Assembly (NCBI GenBank): GCA_037074705.1
Contig: CM073591.1
Coordinates: forward strand, 75,622,532-75,686,531
Length of the DNA: 64,000 nucleotides
Source: Zhengitettix transpicula
Taxonomy: Eukaryota > Arthropoda > Insecta > Orthoptera > Tetrigidae
Reading direction: 5' to 3'
The position numbers and the translations under genes were made by a program. The notes beneath the pieces were generated by a model that was not told the origin of the DNA, did not search any database, and saw only the letters and a list, made by a program, of their open reading frames with translations. How positions within the stretch are numbered: the stretch's first letter is position 1; each line of letters starts with the position of its first letter. Positions 38,131 through 50,700 of this stretch are shown here, piece after piece.

Positions 38131-41100
38131 TGTAATAATCAACTAATAACCTTAATTAAATGAAATATTAATCAAAAGGATAGGCGTTAATTAAATGAAT
38201 GATTTAAACAAGAATTTACAAATAAAATATAATTTATTAACAAATTGTGGCTTCAAGAATTGAAACAATTACAATTAAAATTTTAATATTTCAGGGTCTT
38301 TACTGGGTTTGATGATTAGGACACTATAAAAGTAGAATTTGACTAATTAACAATTCAAAATATTATTTGCTTAAAATTAAAACAATAAGTCGATCAATGA
38401 AAGAAAACTAGAAGAAAGCGAACGAATGAACGAAATCTGACTCTATCCTTTAATTAATGTTCAATTATAATTAAAATTTGGTTACTCACAAATTGTCCGT
38501 CTGGTACCAGCATTCTTTGTTTCCCCTACTCAACACGATAAATGTAAATCGTTATTTACACAAATACTAGTTCTCACAGAATTTACATGCTCACCGGCGA
38601 ATAGAACGCAGGCAAATTTCCGGAGCCTTGGATGAACCTCTCCTTGGTCAGCTATCTGATGTCTGCTTGCCTTACAGGATTCTCACGAGTTTCAAAATTA
38701 TTAGTCTTTTACCGATTTGGATTTAAACTGCAACGTAGCTCAGTGAAGATTTGTTTTAAATGTTCATTCTCTCGTGGCTGATCCTAAATGTAGACTCTGC
38801 TCCTTGCTACTGACCGAAACTAACTTTACTTTTAAATGCTTTAGATCGTCTCGGCTATGTTTCTGACATGACCACTTGCTGTCCTTTCTGGCTTCTGACT
38901 CAAAACTTCATCTGTCCACATCAATCTTTCAGCACCAACTCTCCAGGTTTTATTACTTGTTCTGTACTTTGCAATCTTTCGGCACCAACTCCCAAGTTTT
39001 ATTACTTGTTCCGTACTTTGCAATTTTTCGGCACCAACTCCCTAGTTTTATTACTTGTTCGCAATCTTTTGGCACCAACTAACTATCCTATATATATAAT
39101 AGATGAATATGAATAAATAACATCAAGATCTGTGATTCCCACCTTTTTTGGTATATGGCAACAAACAGTTGATTTTGACTCTTATTATGTATCATTTGCC
39201 TAAATGTATTGTGTCACACCCCTTCAATTATGGGAGATCAGGTCTGCTCTGGGGCCACAACAATCCTGACTACATGCCTCCATCAGGCAGGTGACTGATT
39301 GGTACAGCGGGAGCAGAGAAAATTCTTGCACAACATAAACATGCACCCCTCAAAGTCAGCTTAGGTGCCATTACTTATTAGAACCTGAATTTAGAATATG
39401 TCTGATTTAATACTAAGGACTGAAAAAAAATCCCAAATGAAGTTAGCCCATTTTGACCATCTTTAGTATCTATCATCAGCAGATTTTTTTTACTCTTCTA
39501 TAGGGTGATAGGCTACATTAGGGTTATCTGCTTTAATGGCTCTCATCATTGATAGCATAGGAAGGGATGAAAGGGGAATTGTGGAAGGGGTAAGTAGGGC
39601 ACCTTGGTTGTAGTTTAAGGATCCTACTGGGCATTTTCCTAAAAGTGATGCAGGGAAAACCCTAGAAAAACCAGAATCAAGTAGGTTGGCATTTAGCACT
39701 TGTCCCACACCCTTCAGAAAACTGGAGTTGGGTTTCCTAAGGTGACACAGCATCCTTGTCTTCATGCCTTGACTGAATTTGTAGGGCAGCAGGCTGACTG
39801 GTTCGATGGTAACAGAAAATAACTGTCTGTGACCTTGTAACATGCACCTCTCAAATCCAAACTAGGTGACACAGCATATGGGAACCTTATTTTAAAAGCC
39901 CTGGCTTAGTACCAGGGAGATGGAAATCCCAAGCAGTAAATTATCACTTTGCAGCCTCAATTTTTTTGCCTATTATATCTCATATCATATTTTAAAATAT
40001 CAATTTTTAAGGTATATTGGCTATACTTACACATGATTGATAATACTGAGACTCACGCCAAATGCCATGTGTATAACTCCAAATATAATGGATAATTTCA
40101 TTTTGTATGAATTGAGAAACATTATTTTATTATCAGGAGCAGCCTGAAAATAAGTTTGAAGTTATGTCATATGATTGACTAAAGTAAGTAATAATTGAAT
40201 TCAAAAAATAACTTATTTAAATATTTTTAAAAAAATATGTAAAATTGAGCATCACATTTGTATTGCCTAATTTAATTATTTGGTTCTAGTTTTATAAAAG
40301 GTACCATATTTAGGCGTGTATGACTTGCTGTCATACAGCACACACACACACCTATATTTTCTAATCTTGGCTACACTTAGAATATAAATTATAATTTTTT
40401 CCAAAATTAATATTTTATTTCAAACAAAGTACTTTTAGAATTTTAAATGCAACAAAATGTTATGCAATATGAAATAATAACAGAATTTCTTACCTATACC
40501 TATATTACAATATTATCAATAAAATTAAAACTAATTATTTACAGTGAAAGTAGTTACTTCAACTCAGTCATTTGTATAATAATGTGCACCTTGATAATAT
40601 TCCTCTGAAGAAAATGAATTGGTTGAGTAAATTATAGATATTCTCTTTGACTTTAAGTCATTCAATTGACTTATGTTTTAAGGTATAAATCATTATTTTA
40701 TTTAAAGAATTAATAAGGCATTTATCCACACTTAGGTACAACCAGAATAATTGAATAAATTGCATTACCTGCCATACAGGATCCAGCCCCAATACATAAG
40801 GTTCTTGAGTATACATCTTTTTCGGGCTTAACTGAAGTACTTTGGTACTTGCAATGGTTTCATTATCATAGTCAGGTATCCATGAGGACCCAAAAATATT
40901 CATTGATTTTGAAAAAACATCATTGTAAATAATACCAGCATAGATTGAGAACAGACCCATCAATAAAATAATATAGCGTCCTCCAAAGAAAATATTCCAA
41001 ATCTGTAAAGTTACTAAATTTTATGAAGCAACAAATAAAAACACTTTATTTATACAGTAATGGTTTAAGCATAAATAACATTGACAAACATTAATGTCAT

Positions 41101-44100
41101 TCAGTTGTGAATACATAAATAGTGAAAACAAAGGGAGAGAGGGAGGGGGAGGGGAGAGAGGGGGAGAGAGAGGGAGGGGGGGAAATATCAAGTTAGGGAA
41201 GGTGTGTCTGGATGCAGACAAAATATGCTGTTATTCTCATCCAGATGGTTGAGGATTGCAGAGCTTCTGATCAAATAGTTCTGAAGGCAATGAATTGCAC
41301 CTAGACTGCATAGGAAGCCATGTATTTAAAACCGACTGGACAATTGAGGAAGAAGTGATCAAATATTCTCTGAATGAGTATTTTCTGTAGGAAATAAGAG
41401 AAAAAGAAATGCCCAATGACACTGGCTGAACTCCATGTAAGCAAAACCCATAGTTGTCTTTTGTTACATTTTGAAAAAAATTCAGTTGTCATTTTCATGC
41501 TACTTTGTTTCATATTCCATACGGAGATATTATTTATTTTATACTGTGCACTTTGTATATGCAGATGAATTGAGTAAAATTTTGGCATCATTACTTTGTC
41601 TATCAAATAAATTTTGTGTTATTAAATTAAAAGCCAAACAAAAATAATAATAAATTGAAATAATTATTTATGAAATCTGGAACCTCATTAAACAACCTTA
41701 CCACAGTAATATGTGTCAAAAACATCAATATCAGCAACAAAAGGAGCCACTGATCAAAAGGCAAGGATCAAGACCATGGCAAATTGTTTGACAGACTTAT
41801 TTCATTATGGAAAAAGCTTTATTGTCATTTTGTATTCTTATTCTATCAAAAAGCACTCAACTCAAGCAAACTGGTATGTAGTACTTCCCAGTATTATACT
41901 GGGTTGAATTAGTGCAGAAAAAATAATTAAGACACTTGGAGAATATTCCGGAGGTGATATCTAATAATGGACCCCATTTAACTCCAAAGAATTCAGACAT
42001 TTGTGGACAGACAATTTTAAGTCAAGTCCATATTATTCAAGATCCAATGGGCCAACAGAAAAAGGAGTGCAAATTGAACAAAGACTTAAAAAAAGGCAGA
42101 AAATGAAAATGCATTGAACATGGCTATACTTAACTATAGAAATTTCATGTGGCAAGTCTCCAGCTCAGCTAATCATGAACTGCACTCTTCAAACTACATT
42201 ATTAAATGAGAAATTGCAGAAGAAGAAATGGTTATCAAAAAAAGGAAAACTCTCATTATAAGTGTAAGCTTCAGAAGCATCTTGAAGCAGCTAATATTGT
42301 TAAAGTATGGGATCATAATAAAAAATTTTGGAATGCCAAAGGAAAGATAGAGTAGAAAGTTGCACCAAGATCTTACAAAATGCTGACAGAACTATTAGAA
42401 TAAATAGTCAACACCTCAGAAAAACACTGGTGGAGTTTAAACCAATACAGAAGATGAGTTTCCAAAAAGACACCCATTCAAACAATACAGCCCAGGTCCT
42501 AGAAGACTATAAAGGAAAAACAAGACATGAAACAAATCAACATCACTGTAAAAAAAAATTGTAATATTGGACAGCCATAAAATGTAATTACTTGTTCAGG
42601 AAGAGTTGTTCAACCTGTTGTTAAACTTAATTTGTAATTCTGAATAAATTTGAATATTAAATTTTTGTTTGTTTATTTAAAGAGGAAAGATTGTTGAGAT
42701 TACAATTTAATTACTTTCAATTCAACAGTGTTGTACGATGGATGGCCAAATAAAGTATTTATTAAAACTGGTCTGAAAGTGAAACATAAAAACAAACACA
42801 CAACCAAACACTAATAAGATGGGTATTACCCTGTCTCCAATTTAAATACCATTTTGAAAAAATAAAAACAGATGGAGGAAAGTGTGTGAGCTACTGGAGG
42901 TCCATCCTGTTGTAAGCAGGAGGAAAATTTGAATTTCTGTTATCTACAGTATTTTCAGTATTGAATGGCTGAGGCCATTCCTATGGATTATCAATTCCGA
43001 TTTATGAAAGAAATTAAACTTCCAAATGGGACTGTGTATTGAAGATATTAATATATCTTCTTGGTGTCTGCCCAAATTTAAATATCAGCTTGTAATAAAG
43101 TGCGAATAAAATGAGAAGGGAACACAGATATTGACACAATTCATTACAGCAGTGGGAGCCAAATATGCTTTTATTTGTAATTTAATGCAGATCATGAAAC
43201 AGTATTGAAATGGTGACAGTTGCCAGAAAGGGGAAAACAGCAATGTGTTGTCAACATTATGCTTAAATACTGATGGTTCAAAACATTTTCCATCATTAAA
43301 AATATGCAGGCCTTGGTGCTACAAAAGTGTAATTTACACAATAATAATTGATATCATTAGATTTAAAAAATGGCCAAATAATACAAACATTGGATGAAAT
43401 TTATATTATTACTTAATTTTTTGTGTAATTTGACTATTTTTTATCTAATTAGTTATAGCACAGACACATTACATTTCTATTTCATTACAATTTATATCAA
43501 AGAATGCATTCAAGGGACTCTCACTGCTGAAAGAGATTATGATGTAGATGCAAACTAATTTGCAGTTCTCTTATTGTCATAAGTGTCATAAGAAACAATT
43601 GAGTTGTTCACACTACATATTGATGTATTCAATAAAACTTTTATTCACAATGAGTCAATAGTTTAATTTGTGATCAATATAATGAAAATACAATCAACAA
43701 TTATCATTTATCGATAGTAGTTGCTTTTTATTTGTGTGAGTGCTGGTTTATTAATTTGTGAAATGTAATATTTTTGTTACATATTTATGATATTTTATGG
43801 GTTTACTTATACAATTTCATAATGCTAAGTATCTTAATTGTAATTATTTTAAAAATTGATAAATAGATTCTTACTTCATTAGTGGACTTTATTTTCATTA
43901 GTTTATTTTCATATACTACCAAGTATAATCCAAACAGAAACATTATCAAACCATGACCTAAGTCTCCAAACATGATGGAAAATAAAAATGGAAATGTGAC
44001 TATAGAATACAGAGCTGAAACAAAAATTTATTCATAAAAATATAAATATATTTCAAAATTCCTAAAATCTATTATAATTTCTTTTTCAAAAAAGTATTTT

Positions 44101-45563
44101 ATCTTTAAATATACCTGGGTTGACTTCCCTATAACTGGAAATTCCATATGCATCAATGAGATTCTGGAAACATCTTGTGAATCTGTTCAACCTATTGAAC
44201 GTGGGTGGAACTTCTGTAGTTTCAATTACATTGAGGAATGATGGAATTGAACTCCCACAAGCTTTCTGAGACACAATTACACACACAATTGTTGTAATAA
44301 GGGAAGGCATATGTTATATATATCATTTATGATTGTTCTCATTGAATCACTTACCCCTCCATCCTGCAATGCTTTTCGAAGTGTCATGAGATCCTCTACA
44401 GGAACCCAACATTCCCCAATCAAACATTTCTTTGTAACATCCATATTGAACATATTTAGAGTGTGGTAAATGGCTTTCATTTTCCTCACCATTATCATCC
44501 AATTCTGTAATTCTTTCGCAACTCCTGATAAAACTCTTTGCCTATGATCCTGAGTTTGGTTCAACACCTGTAAATTTGCATCATTACTATAAGTGAAGTG
44601 TAATTGTTTTGACCACCAGTGTGTAATAAGATATTCTGCAATTAAAATAATGCCTTTCCTGATTTAGTCACCAACATTTATTTACGATGTGATAAGATAA
44701 TATTACCTAAAATTTATACTTATCTGAAATTGAGTATAAAATAAATAAATCAGCTAATAAAGTCAGAATAATTTCACCTCATGATCTTTGTTTTTAATGT
44801 GATGTACTTCTTTAAAATAATTGCATTAATTTCAAATTATTCTAACCTTATTAGCTGTATTTTATATTAAATACTTAGCTAATTAATAATATATTTCATT
44901 TTACTTTATTTCATTGAACTTTAATTTAACACTAGGGTGGTTAATTTAAAGAATCTTTTAACAAAAAATAAAAAAATTCAAGACATGTGATCATTGAATA
45001 GCTTTAGTTGATGATAACATACCAGATGAAGATCTTCAAGTCGTGTTCGGACTCCTTTCAGCATATCACTTCTTTCAGCTGATGTATTTGCACATGGATA
45101 CAGAGATGCACGAAATCCTGTGCAGACCTTTTTCACTCGGGATTTGAGTTCCTCTCCTTGGAAGAATGCAGCAAACACAGTCTTCCGAATTTCATTGCCC
45201 TAAATTTTTAAGTTTATTAAATGTCAAATAAAAAGATTAAGTATAACTATTCTTTACATAATGATAATTTTGTCTAACTAAGCTGAAGGGAGGAACTATA
45301 TATATATAAACACAGTCTTCCGAATTTCATTGCCCTAAATTTTTAAGTTTATTAAATGTCAAATAAAAAGATTAAGTATAACTATTCTTTACATAATGAT
45401 AATTTTGTCTAACTAAGCTGAAGGGAGGAACTATATATATATAAACACAGTCTTCCGAATTTCATTGCCCTAAATTTTTAAGTTTATTAAATGTCAAATA
45501 AAAAGATTAAGTATAACTATTCTTCACATAATGATAATTTTGTCTAACTAAGCTGAAGGGAGG

Positions 45564-45636
<73 letters not shown>

Positions 45637-46859
45637 AGCAATAATTAATTAGGCCATTAAATTGATTAGGTATAATTTGAATTGTAGCTAATAAATTTAA
45701 TTTTATTGGCAGGAGAATCCAAAGCGACAATGGTGCCAAGCTCTGTTGCTTTGTTGAAAGCCGAAATGGTGACTGCACACGCAAAAGAAAGTCAGTCTGC
45801 AGTCGGCGACGAGAGGTGAAACAGTAAAAAAGTCTTTTCCGAGATACAAGCAGTTCGGTCCACAAGGAGAAATAAAAACATTAAGGTTCTGCACTGAGCC
45901 TGGGTCGAGCAAGGAGAAACAAAAAGGCTAAAATCTGTGACGAGAAGAAAGTAGTTAAAGTCTGAACTCTGCATATGATAAGTAAAGTCTGCAAACATAA
46001 ACTACAAATCATTAGTTCCTGTATGGAAGCAGGAGTTTGCTTCACAAATTGAACAATCTTCGCATTGAGGGATCTGGCAAAGGCTAGCTGACCATAAAGG
46101 GGAGACAACAACCAAGGTTCCCGATAGCTGAGGACGTGCACTTCGACCGCGTGTGTGTAAAATCTGCAATAAAGTTAGAATCAGTGTAAAAATTTCCATT
46201 TTTAGTGTAGTGTTGAAGCTACAAAAGGAAGGGCTGGTACCAGGTGGACAATATGTGAGTAACAAAACCTATATAAATTTGTAAATGATAATTAGAAAGG
46301 TAATAGTCAGATTTTGTTCAGTTTCTTTACATTTAGCCTTCTTTCATTTCATTTATCGTCATATTATTTCAGGTGAATTTTTATGTTTGAATTGTTAATC
46401 AGTTTATAAATCACTTTTCTGTTAATTATCAAATCCAGTTGTGACCCTGAGAGAAGAGATCTTAATTTGATTGTATTTGTTTTAATTTTGGAAGCCACAA
46501 GTGCATTCCCTGCACTCTATCCATTCCTCCACTAAACAACTAATTGTCCACAATAAGACTGTCTATATTTGTCTGGTCAGGAACTTGACCCAGTGGCCGA
46601 GATGGTTAAAGCGTCTGTATACTGAGCAGAATACGTGGGTTCAAATCCTGCCTTGATCAAATATTTTCAGTCTTTCCTTCTTCTTCCATCCTTCTCTCTG
46701 CTTTGAACATATGCTATGTGCGTAATTCTTCGTCTGAGCATATGAATTCACATAAAGTGTAATCCTCCTATTTCTCCCATTTTTTTCTATCCATCCTCAC
46801 TATCCAAGTTTGAATGTGACTTTGTCACCAAATTAGTTCCAATTCCTTAATTGATTCTC

Positions 46860-46916
<57 letters not shown>

Positions 46917-47676
46917 TTATACTTAATTGTATAATTCTAAAATTTATATTTGAATGGAAAAGATTAAGCAGATATGTTATGAAAATTTATTTATATTAAT
47001 ATTTGAATTATTTATTAAATGTTAATAGTTTCTTACCTCTATCTAAATGGCAGCAAATGGAACAAATGAGAAAAAAATTTATTCCGAATTTCATTTAGTA
47101 AATTAGTAAACAACAGATAAATATAAATTCTTTACACAAATTAAATTTTAAAATAAATACAAAATGTATTTCTTGTTAAGTTTTCACAAAATACCCATAT
47201 AAGGCAATCAGTATGCTAATGTACCGTATTTGGATCTTGTAATGTTTCATCCAGTTCTGCTTGTCTCAAGAAGACATTGCCTCTTGATATCCTCCAGAGC
47301 ATACGTTCAAAAGCAGGGACTCTTTCACGAGGTACAACTCCTGCTACAAACCTGTCATTCAATAAGTTCAAACAATTACTTCAAAGATTAAACACAAGTA
47401 TAGTTACAATGTTATTAGATGTAAAATTTATTTATGTAAATGTTTAATTGCTTTCCTATTAATTACTTTTAATATCTTATTCATCTTATATTAATAAAAT
47501 TGTGAATGTGAGTAAGCAATTAAGGATCATTTAATAAAATAAGATTTTTAATCAAGTAATCTTTCTGGCCAGGCCACTTTCAGGTAAACCATGAACCACT
47601 ATCTACTTCCCCCTCTACATATCCCTATTTTTCTCCTCCCTTGTATTTTCATATTAATTATTTTAACTATAAATAT

Positions 47677-47750
<74 letters not shown>

Positions 47751-50700
47751 CAAACTACTCATGTAATGTTTAGCTGTCCTGTTATTCTATTATTTCAATT
47801 GGATGGGGACATGAAAACTCACCCAAGTCTTCCTCTATTCCCAGCAGCTTGTTGAGCATTTTGCTGAGCATTACCCTCTTCTTGAATAAGTGCACGAGTT
47901 AGAGAATCAGATACTGCACTACCTCCACCACTCTCTTGCTCTGTGAAGAATACCTGAGTCTTTTCCAAAACATGTCTCATTTCTGTTAGTTCTAAATAAT
48001 TTAGTTTCAAGTTGACAGCATTCTGACTTAATTCCAATATTTCACTTTCAGTTTTTTCCAGATTAGCCTAGAATAAGTAAATAACATGGTCCAATTAGTA
48101 CACACAAATATATTGTAATGCCAATTAATTAACACATTAATTGTAAATTTGATAATCTAAATTGTTAGAGAAACATATTCTTGACGGCGGTACCGAACAC
48201 AAAACAACAATGTAGTATTGTTTCCTTTGTCGGAAGAGTAATGCGCGCTCAAAATTGCGAGACGGTTGTTCAGTTGGATGGAAGGTTTGGTCAGTGCAGG
48301 TCGCATTAAAATATTGAAGAGTTGGCTGGAAAGTTTGGTCAAGTACAGGACGCATTAAGAGTTCAGGCCGTATTTCGATTCCTCAGCGATCGGGTGGTCG
48401 TAAAAGAACTTTTGGAAATTGGAGACTAAACACGTACCGCGAGACGAGGACTAAGGCGAAAGGCGAGAGCGAGAATCGAAGGCAGAACTACGAAACCTGC
48501 TAAACACCAACAGATTTGTGGACGTAGCCGGCAGTGGAGATCGGCAGAGGTCAACCGAGGAGGAGACGTAAAGGAGGTTCCTGGTTCCTGATTTTGTTCC
48601 AAAAATATTAAATCTAGAATCTGTGAGTTTAAGTAGAAGCTGTGCAAAAACCCGTCATAGTGCTTCGTAAGTCAAAAGTATCCTGGAAGGCAGCCGTGAG
48701 TACCAATATAAAACAGTTAATTATGTAAATCGGATTAAAAGATAGTCATCAGATTTCGTTCTCTTCCTTTGGTAAAATTTGTTAAGTAGAATCCATCTTT
48801 GTAGATTAATTTATTCGACAAGTAAATTTAGGCTTTGTTAATTGCCGAGTAAATCTTTTTATTGAAATTTGTGTTGATACGATTTCTAAATAAAAGATTA
48901 GCCATTATCAAACCCAGTAATGACCCTGAGATAAATTCTATTTGTAATTATTTGTGTAAATGTTTCAAACATTGAAAATAAATTTAATTGTTTTAAAGTT
49001 AATAATCTTTCATTTATTAAACGCCACTCTTTTTTGTATATTACAATATATATGCCTACCTGTCGTCACATTGAGACTACTAATATTGACTATACAATTA
49101 ATATGAAATACTAATTGCTTAGTCTATTGTTAGGTTATTTAATTTTTAAAAGAAAATAATAATACCCCATTAAAAAAAATTCAATGCTAATATTTGAAGA
49201 ATAATAGAGGATCTAAATGTAACCCTATGGAACTTCAACCTTTATCTTAACACAGCCTGAACTAAACGTTTGCCCACATAAACTCTACAATGTTACTCTT
49301 TGCTTTCTACCTGATGAATAAAAAATAAACCGTAAATGAGACATTTTTTAAATTGATTTATATACAGTCGCATCAACAGCTCAGGTTATTAGAGTTTAAT
49401 TAAGGGAACTTATTTTGCCTTGTCGGGGACCTGATTTGACGAGTTCCTCTCACGCACACTAAACATCCATGCCCTCGCCCGGATTCTAACCCGGGGCTTC
49501 TGAGATGCGAGCACATATAATTCCATATAATATCATTACTTCTAGCAGTATATTGTGACTAAACACTTAGAATTTCAAAGAAAACATATTTGAACGCAAA
49601 CTTCCTTAACTTTACAAAGCAATGAATGCTGTTACACATAATTTTACAGCTAGTATCTTTTTGGGAGAAATATGTAGGTTTTTCTGCATTGTGTCTGAAT
49701 CCGTTCGAGTCTTAATTTCCAACTTATTTTTTGAATAGCTTATTAGTGTCTTTTTGTATGCCTTTTCGGAATCTCCCCAACTCATTTCCTGTTCCTTATA
49801 TTTATACATCGCCTTTGTCGTATTTTGCAATCCATTACAGAATTTGGATCTGCCAGGACTCTAGAGCCTCAATTTATTAACTTGCGCAGGTTTTCCCGGT
49901 GAACTAGTTGTTGAAAGAGTTCTTGGGTTTCCAACCGGGTGGCGTAGCAGAAACACGACGTCTTCTTGGTGGAATGACTAGTCCGGGCGAAGTTACTGCC
50001 TATTTATCCAGGTCGGTCTGTTGCGACCGCCCTAGTAATATTTATTTCCATTTATTTAAATTTAATTCGATTCTTTAGCCGTGAAATTAATAGAAAATTT
50101 CAAATATTTCTTAGATTATCCACCATTGTTTGCGAAACGAACAATTTAGTATTAATCCGAAACTCAGGCGGAACATGATGTGTTATTGATAATTATATAT
50201 TATTTTTTTGATAAAAAAATGTAAGGTTTAAAAATGTTGTTATTCGCCACCGTTTCTCAAATCACAATTTTTTACATTTACAAGTAATTTGCTTACGTAA
50301 CGTATTGTTAATGAATAAGAAAGATAGCCAATACAGACAAAAAAAAGAGTAATATAAATACCACACAAACGTTGTGTATTATTTATATTACCCTTTTTTT
50401 GTCTGTATTGGCTATCTTTCTTATTCATTATTTTCCTTCAGGCGTAATTTTTATCATTTTAACGTATTGTTACTTGGTTTTCATGTAATACTACTACGAT
50501 AAAGGTTAACTGAGTTACTATGTTTTTTTCATTAATACAATTAATAAATCATTAGAATACAGAGCTAAGTATAATTATTGCTGCAGAAGTTGCTTACAAT
50601 TCAATGTACGAGAAAAACATTAACAAAGTCTCGGGTTACCGACAAATTAATATTTGTTGGGACACCTTACCTCTAGGTCGATGATCTCTCGGGGATTCGG

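Noticed and set aside
38922..39081. CRISPR-like array
   Set aside because: The between-repeat segments are themselves repeats of one another; it is a minisatellite in a eukaryotic intron.
45566..45865. Frames ending in runs of Tyr-Ile (also 47591-47773)
   Set aside because: They are translations of (TA)n microsatellites.
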